DNA of 16,845 nucleotides, taken from NCBI GenBank assembly GCA_034420495.1, contig DAOULG010000082.1, forward strand, positions 1 through 16,845, given 5' to 3'. The notes under the pieces are model-generated. The model made no database searches and was not told the DNA's origin. It saw only the letters and a program-made list of their open reading frames with translations. This DNA comes from VYDC01 sp034420495. Its GTDB lineage: Bacteria > Chloroflexota > Dehalococcoidia > UBA2979. Of the stretch, positions 13,409 to 16,845 are shown piece by piece. A program made the translations under genes and the position numbers. How positions within the stretch are numbered: position 1 is the first letter of the stretch; every line of letters begins with the position of its first letter.

Positions 13409-14662
13409 CTAGCGCACTCCTCCGAGCCCCTCGACCGGGTGGATGCCGCCGTCGCTCCCGATGGTCGTCAGGAACACGCCGTCCGATCCCTGGTTGTCGC
13501 CGGGACCGAACTGGAGGCTCATCCCGTTGAGGTCGAGCGATCCAGCATTGCGGACGGCATCCAGGAAGCACCGCCGGTCCACGTCGGGGCCGCACAGGTC
13601 CAGCCCGGCGATCGCGAGCCGGCCCGCGAGGTATCCCTCCAGGGAGACGAAGCCCGCCGGGGCGCCGGGATCGAACGCCTGAAGCGCCCGGCGGTAGTCG
13701 GCGACGACCGGGATGGTCTCATCATCGGGCTGCGGGACGACCTGCGTGATGTAGACGCCGGCTCCGGCCGGCCCGAGCTCCTCGGCGAGCGCGTTGCTGC
13801 CCACGAACGAGATGACCATGAAGACGGGGTCGATGTGCTGACGCAGCAGCACGATGGCCCGGGCGACCGGGCGGTAGGCGCCGACCATGATGACCGCCTC
13901 GGGCCGCGCGTCGGCGATCTCGAGGACGGCCACCTTCACGGCATCCGTGTTGCGCCCGTAGTACCAGGACGCGACGGGGCTCAGATCGCGCCTCGCGAGT
14001 GCCTCCACCGCCCCGTCCAGACCCGCCTGGCCGAAGGAGTCGTTCTGGTAGAGAACGGCGATCCGGGTGACGCCGAGCTCCTCGGTCAGGCGGGCGACCA
14101 TCTCCTCGGTCTCCTGGTAGTACGAGGCCCGGAGGTTCAGGACGTTGTCGAGGTCGGGATCCCGCAGGAACTCGGCACCGGTGAAGGGAGCGATGAACGG
14201 GACGCCGGCGTCGTGCGCGACGGGCGATGCGGCCCGGGACGTCGGCGTGCCCACCTCGCCTATGAGCGCGAACACACCGTCGCGCGCGATCAGTCTCCTC
14301 GTGTTTGCGAAGGCGAAGTCCGTCTCGTAGGCGTCGTCCAGCGACGTCAACTCCAGCATCCGGCCGTGCACGCCCCCGGCCTCGTTCTGCTCGTGGAACG
14401 CCGCCTCGATGCCCCTGCGCATCTCCAGGCCCAGCCCGCTCGCCGGCCCCGTGAAGGCGGCCGACTGGCCGAAGAGGATGCGGTCATCGAAGATGCCCGG
14501 GTCGCCCTCCTCGGCGGCGACCGCGTCGCCGCCGGGCGCCGCGACCGGCGTGGGAGCCGCGTCCTCTGAGCCGGTGCACGCCGCCGCCAGCACGAACGCC
14601 GCCAGCGCGGCGACCAGTGGGAGGGACGGCGCTCGCCGTCGCTGCGCGCGACTCGGTCTCAT
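13409..14662 (-). CDS. Second LivJ-type periplasmic binding lipoprotein (Peripla_BP_6)
   Basis: A 417 aa binding protein. A basic N-terminus and hydrophobic core lead to LAAAC (25-29), a slightly non-canonical lipobox. The mature part starts with ILFGQSAAFTGPASGLGLEM (62-81) and continues with NEAGGVHGRMLELTSLDDAY, FALIGEVGTPTSRAASPVA and GVPFIAPFTGAEFLRD, all typical of the type I branched-chain/amide fold. The wording FGQSAAFTGPA...GEVGTPTS...APFTGAEFLR is the form I associate with binding domains linked to signalling proteins rather than with LivJ of importers (from memory). The ATG at 14662 has GGAGGGG 9 nt upstream. It is the first gene of the cluster and is followed without a gap by the helical-bundle sensor gene. 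The ligand is unknown. Confidence 0.87.
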   Translation of the reverse strand: MRPSRAQRRRAPSLPLVAALAAFVLAAACTGSEDAAPTPVAAPGGDAVAAEEGDPGIFDDRILFGQSAAFTGPASGLGLEMRRGIEAAFHEQNEAGGVHGRMLELTSLDDAYETDFAFANTRRLIARDGVFALIGEVGTPTSRAASPVAHDAGVPFIAPFTGAEFLRDPDLDNVLNLRASYYQETEEMVARLTEELGVTRIAVLYQNDSFGQAGLDGAVEALARRDLSPVASWYYGRNTDAVKVAVLEIADARPEAVIMVGAYRPVARAIVLLRQHIDPVFMVISFVGSNALAEELGPAGAGVYITQVVPQPDDETIPVVADYRRALQAFDPGAPAGFVSLEGYLAGRLAIAGLDLCGPDVDRRCFLDAVRNAGSLDLNGMSLQFGPGDNQGSDGVFLTTIGSDGGIHPVEGLGGVR

Positions 14663-14754
14663 CGGCTGTCACCCCTCCCCGCGCGGCGGTGGTACGGTTC
14701 GCGCACGCGGGCGGCGGTGCCCGCGGGCCGGACGGCCTCGTGCGCGGCACCGCG

Positions 14755-14760
14755 ATTCTA
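14755..14760 (-). promoter_or_regulatory. Possible -10 element for the sensing cluster
   Basis: On the minus strand TAGAAT lies about 93 bp upstream of the ATG at 14662, in the AT-richest spot of the divergent intergenic region. The -35 position (CTGATC at 17 bp) matches the consensus poorly. Weak support. Confidence 0.3.
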
Positions 14761-14839
14761 GCATTCTTGAGTGTGTGGATCAGTTCACGGCCGGCACCTG
14801 TCACCTGTGCGGCGGGGTCGCCGATCAACGCGAGCACCC

Positions 14840-14867
14840 TTGTCATCTGGACTTCGGGGGCTAAGAC
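14840..14867 (+). promoter_or_regulatory. Putative promoter of the plus-strand vapBC-type locus
   Basis: TTGTCA (14840-14845, five of six matches to -35) and TAAGAC (14862-14867) are separated by 16 bp. The predicted start near 14874 lies just before GGAGG (14888-14892) and the ATG at 14898. A tandem CACCTGT-CACCTGT (14795-14808) lies upstream. Confidence 0.4.
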
Positions 14868-14897
14868 ACACTTGCCTCAGCCCGTTTGGAGGTGGAT

Positions 14898-15137
14898 ATG
14901 GCCAGGGTGCAGCTGGTGATGGCAGACGACGACCGAGACCGCTTCGTACACCAGGCGCGGCTCGAGGGCATGTCCCTCAGCGCCTGGCTGCGCGCGGCTG
15001 CGCGGGATCGCCTCGAGAAGCGCCAGCGCGTCACGCGATTCCAGTCCCCGAACGACGTTGAGGCGTTCTTCAGGTCATGCGCCGCGCTGGAAGGGCCAGA
15101 GGCAGAGTCGCGTCGCCGGGGGATGACCGGAACGTGA
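14898..15137 (+). CDS. VapB-type antitoxin (ribbon-helix-helix-like)
   Basis: A 79 aa protein starting MARVQLVMADDDRDRFVHQA, then LEGMSLSAWLRAAARDRLEK: a beta strand followed by two helices, as expected for an RHH/CopG-type DNA-binding antitoxin (about 1-42). The charged C-terminal part (PNDVEAFFRSC...GPEAESRRRG) is likely the toxin-binding arm. The ATG at 14898 has GGAGG five bases upstream; an in-frame TTG at 14886 overlaps that ribosome site and is rejected. The stop overlaps the PIN-toxin start (GTGA, 15134-15137). It probably blocks the toxin and represses the shared promoter. Confidence 0.8.
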   Translation: MARVQLVMADDDRDRFVHQARLEGMSLSAWLRAAARDRLEKRQRVTRFQSPNDVEAFFRSCAALEGPEAESRRRGMTGT

Positions 15138-15529
15138 TTTTCGTTGACACCGATGTCTTCATGTACGCCGTGGGACGGCCCCACGCGCTCCAGGCCGATG
15201 CCCAGGAGTTCTTCGTCGAGGCCAGCCGAAGGGGCACACCGCTGTGCACCTCGGCGGAGGTCGTGCAGGAACTGGCCCATGCGTACCTTCCCATCGGACG
15301 GCTGCAGACCTTCGACGCAACCGTGGTGTTGATAGCAAGCGCCGGAGTTGAGGTATGGTCGCGGGAGGAGGCAGACGTCGCTCTGGCTCGTCAACTCCAT
15401 GAGCAGTATCCCGGGTTGCATATCCGGGACCTCTGTCACCTGGCCAGTTGTCGAAGGCGGGGAGTCCGGAAGATCAAGACCTTCGGTAGGGAATTCTCGG
15501 CCTTGTCCGGCACTCCGTCGGTCCAATGA
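15134..15529 (+). CDS. PIN-domain ribonuclease toxin (VapC-type)
   Basis: A 131 aa protein. PIN toxins cleave RNA, often tRNA or rRNA, with Mg2+ held by three or four acidic residues. Visible are D5 in IFVDTDVFMYA, E42 in CTSAEVVQELAHAY, and D99 in HIRDLCHLASCRRRG. At the fourth position TFGREF has Gly118 where Asp or Asn is common. The GTG start at 15134 overlaps the antitoxin stop by four bases. The reading frame is open further upstream, to 15077, but the PIN fold begins exactly at this GTG. Length is normal for VapC, and catalytic activity is likely since three core acids are present. No gene follows on the same strand. Confidence 0.85.
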   Translation: MIFVDTDVFMYAVGRPHALQADAQEFFVEASRRGTPLCTSAEVVQELAHAYLPIGRLQTFDATVVLIASAGVEVWSREEADVALARQLHEQYPGLHIRDLCHLASCRRRGVRKIKTFGREFSALSGTPSVQ

Positions 15530-15726
15530 TGGCGTCGCTCACCACGTAGCCACGAGTCTCTCGCGCGGCTCCCGACCCGGATCCGCTCGCACGCCCTCCG
15601 CGATTCGCTCGTCTCCTGGCCGGATGGCCGGCGGTCCCTCGCATGGTGAGGTCGAGCCGTCGCGCAGCCCGAGAGGCTCCCCGAAGCGGCCGCGCCCGCA
15701 CGCCCGTCGCTCTGGGCGGCACCTGC

Positions 15727-16149
15727 CTACGCGCCTGGCTCCTCGTCCGAGAAGGGGTTGAGCACGCGAGCGTCGGTGGGCTCGAAGTGCCTCCCGTTGC
15801 GCGTGACGACGGTCAGGCCATGCTCCAGCGCGGTCGCGGCGATGAGCAGGTCGGCGCTCTCGTAGCCAAGGGAGGCGGAGAGCCGCCCCCAGCGTTGCGC
15901 CGTCGCGAGATCGACCGGCAGCACGCGGTCGCCGTACCAGCCGAGCACGCGGTCGAGCCAGCGCTCGAGCTCACGGGCGAACTCGTGGTCGCGACGGCGC
16001 TGCTGCTCAATGCCACGCTCGATCTCCCCGATGGTCACGACGCTCAGGTAGAGATCGGAACTGCGCCGGTCCCTGAGCCAACTGGCCGCGCGCGGGTGGC
16101 GGTCCCCTCGCCGCAGCGCTGACAGCACGTCGGTATCGACGAGGAACAT
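15727..16149 (-). CDS. PIN-domain ribonuclease toxin (VapC/FitB-like)
   Basis: A 140 aa protein with a complete PIN pattern: D5 in MFLVDTDVLSALRRG, E42 in SVVTIGEIERGIEQ, D100 in SADLLIAATALEHGLTVVTRN, and Asn118 at the fourth site. The end RHFEPTDARVLNPF is typical of the FitB/VapC group. The ATG start overlaps the antitoxin stop by four bases (ATGA, 16147-16150 region), so translation is coupled. It differs clearly in sequence from the PIN toxin at 15134-15529, so the two are not a recent duplication. Expected action is endoribonuclease cleavage when the antitoxin is degraded. The target cannot be predicted. Confidence 0.9.
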   Translation of the reverse strand: MFLVDTDVLSALRRGDRHPRAASWLRDRRSSDLYLSVVTIGEIERGIEQQRRRDHEFARELERWLDRVLGWYGDRVLPVDLATAQRWGRLSASLGYESADLLIAATALEHGLTVVTRNGRHFEPTDARVLNPFSDEEPGA

Positions 16150-16403
16150 CAGAGGTCGGTCGGGCGCGCGGGCAGGGCGAGGCGCTCGAACTCCCGGCCG
16201 TCCTGGGGAATATCGAGGAGCAGTTCGCCCAACGTGGGGGCGTGTGCCCTCTCCACGCGACGGAGCCGTTCGTACTCGTCGACCGAGAGCACGACGACGG
16301 CGGGCCGTCCCCGGCGCGTCACCCGCTGCGGGTCGCCGGCGAGAGCGGCGTCGACCACGGCGCTGAACCGGTTCTTCGCGTCGTGAAGGGGCCAGTCGGT
16401 CAT
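16149..16403 (-). CDS. Phd/YefM-type antitoxin
   Basis: An 84 aa antitoxin: MTDWPLHDAKNRFSAVVDAA, then RVTRRGRPAVVVLSVDEYERLRR is the standard Phd/YefM DNA-binding fold (about 1-50) [RVTRRGRPAVVVLS, then VDEYERLRR]. The tail (HAPTLGELLLDIPQDGREFERL) contains the segment that covers the toxin active site. The ATG at 16403 has GGAGG 5 nt upstream. It pairs with the downstream PIN toxin through an ATGA overlap. A direct repeat upstream is a likely autoregulatory operator. Phd/YefM antitoxins are often found with FitB/VapC-like toxins, so the pairing is ordinary. Confidence 0.92.
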   Translation of the reverse strand: MTDWPLHDAKNRFSAVVDAALAGDPQRVTRRGRPAVVVLSVDEYERLRRVERAHAPTLGELLLDIPQDGREFERLALPARPTDL

Positions 16404-16415
16404 GGGATCCTCCAG

Positions 16416-16438
16416 CTAGATGTTCTGTCTAGATGATA
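16416..16438 (-). promoter_or_regulatory. Direct-repeat operator and -10 element of the Phd/PIN locus
   Basis: CTAGATG occurs at 16416-16422 and 16429-16435 (13-bp period), 13 bp upstream of the antitoxin ATG. The second copy overlaps a minus-strand -10-like TATCAT (16438 down to 16433). No good -35 was found. Placement fits autorepression by the antitoxin. Confidence 0.45.
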
Positions 16439-16602
16439 CACGAAGCCGTTGTGGCGGCCGGCGCGTCGCGCTGCCGGAATCCGGCGGCCGGCGCCCACGA
16501 GCGGGTCATCGGGAGGATCGATTAGGTCTGCGGCCAGGGTCTTCTAGCGCGTCCGCCTTGCCTCCCCGTGGCGCCCCCGCCATCCTGAATCAGGCCTCTC
16601 GC

Positions 16603-16678
16603 GCGCCGGTAGCTCAGGGGACAGAGCATCAGTCTTCGGAACTGAGGGTCGAGGGTTCGAATCCTTCCCGGCGCGCCA
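16603..16678 (+). tRNA. tRNA-Arg (anticodon TCG)
   Basis: Cloverleaf by eye: acceptor GCGCCGG (16603-16609) pairs with CCGGCGC (16668-16674). The D arm is GCTC/GAGC, and the anticodon stem is TCAGT/ACTGA with loop CTTCGGA and anticodon TCG at 16636-16638. The variable region is GGGTC. The T arm is GAGGG/CCTTC with one G-T pair around TTCGAAT. Discriminator G and an encoded CCA end the gene at 16678. TCG reads CGA codons, hence arginine. No other tRNA is adjacent, and the 167 bases after it to the window end show no supportable feature. Confidence 0.93.
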
Positions 16679-16845
16679 CGCCCCTCTCGGTAGTGTGCGG
16701 TCGGGGCCGCGAGTCGGGTCGCTACCAGTGCGCTGCGCGCCGCACGCTGCGTTTCCTCACGGACGTGAGCGCCCGCCTCAGGGGTCAACGTGGCCTGAGT
16801 CAACGCGCTGGGGGCCATTCGCGGTCGAGGAGTGAGTAGACGACG

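Noticed and set aside
12302..14569. 755-residue plus-strand open frame
   Set aside because: It runs antisense to the helical-bundle and second binding-protein genes, both of which have signal or membrane segments and family motifs. Its own translation is rich in Arg, Asp, Val and His without a fold signature.
9891..14662. Branched-chain amino acid importer operon
   Set aside because: Two LivJ-type proteins are present but no permease or ATPase; the neighbouring genes are receptor-like, so an import operon is not supported.
16420..16839. 139-residue plus-strand frame covering the tRNA gene
   Set aside because: It reads through the tRNA-Arg sequence (the APVAQGTEHQSSELRVEGSNPS string is translated tRNA), a common false gene.
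16679..16845. Integration site or mobile element beside the tRNA
   Set aside because: No repeat of the tRNA 3' end and no integrase is visible in the window.

Overview
The window is a high-GC bacterial chromosome segment. Its gene style (short overlaps, GTG starts, lipoprotein binding proteins, many toxin-antitoxin pairs) fits a GC-rich Chloroflexota or Actinomycetota-type genome, but nothing here fixes the phylum. No rRNA, transposase, integrase or CRISPR array was seen.

Layout. (1) 1-4411, plus strand: the 3' end of an oligopeptide/dipeptide-type substrate-binding protein, then two permeases and two ATPases. This is a near-complete Opp/Dpp-type ABC importer operon with overlapping or closely spaced genes. 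(2) 4445-5055, minus: a Doc/Fic toxin and its small antitoxin, with a promoter and perfect palindrome upstream. (3) 5189-7606, minus: a large two-domain CaiB/BaiF (class III) CoA-transferase. (4) about 7610-8700: a stretch of visibly lower GC with a second Doc-like toxin and small antitoxin; the toxin lacks a good start codon. (5) 8889-9578, minus: a secreted protein made of two 'LGIT' repeats. (6) 9891-14662, minus: four extracytoplasmic sensing proteins in a row. They are a LivJ-type binding lipoprotein, a TorS-like helical-bundle membrane protein without output domains, a tandem-Cache protein without output domains, and a second LivJ-type binding lipoprotein. (7) 14898-15529, plus, and 15727-16403, minus: two PIN-toxin (VapBC-type) loci. 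(8) 16603-16678: tRNA-Arg(TCG).

How it fits together. The importer operon is a self-contained uptake system. The most unusual part is region 6: two ligand-binding lipoproteins and two receptor heads, arranged SBP - bundle / dCache - SBP, with no permease, ATPase, kinase, cyclase or methyl-accepting domain. I infer a split sensing system whose signalling partner lies elsewhere, or a set of receptors that has lost its output domains. The other notable theme is four toxin-antitoxin loci in under 12 kb, ending near a tRNA gene. This suggests an accessory or genome-plasticity region.
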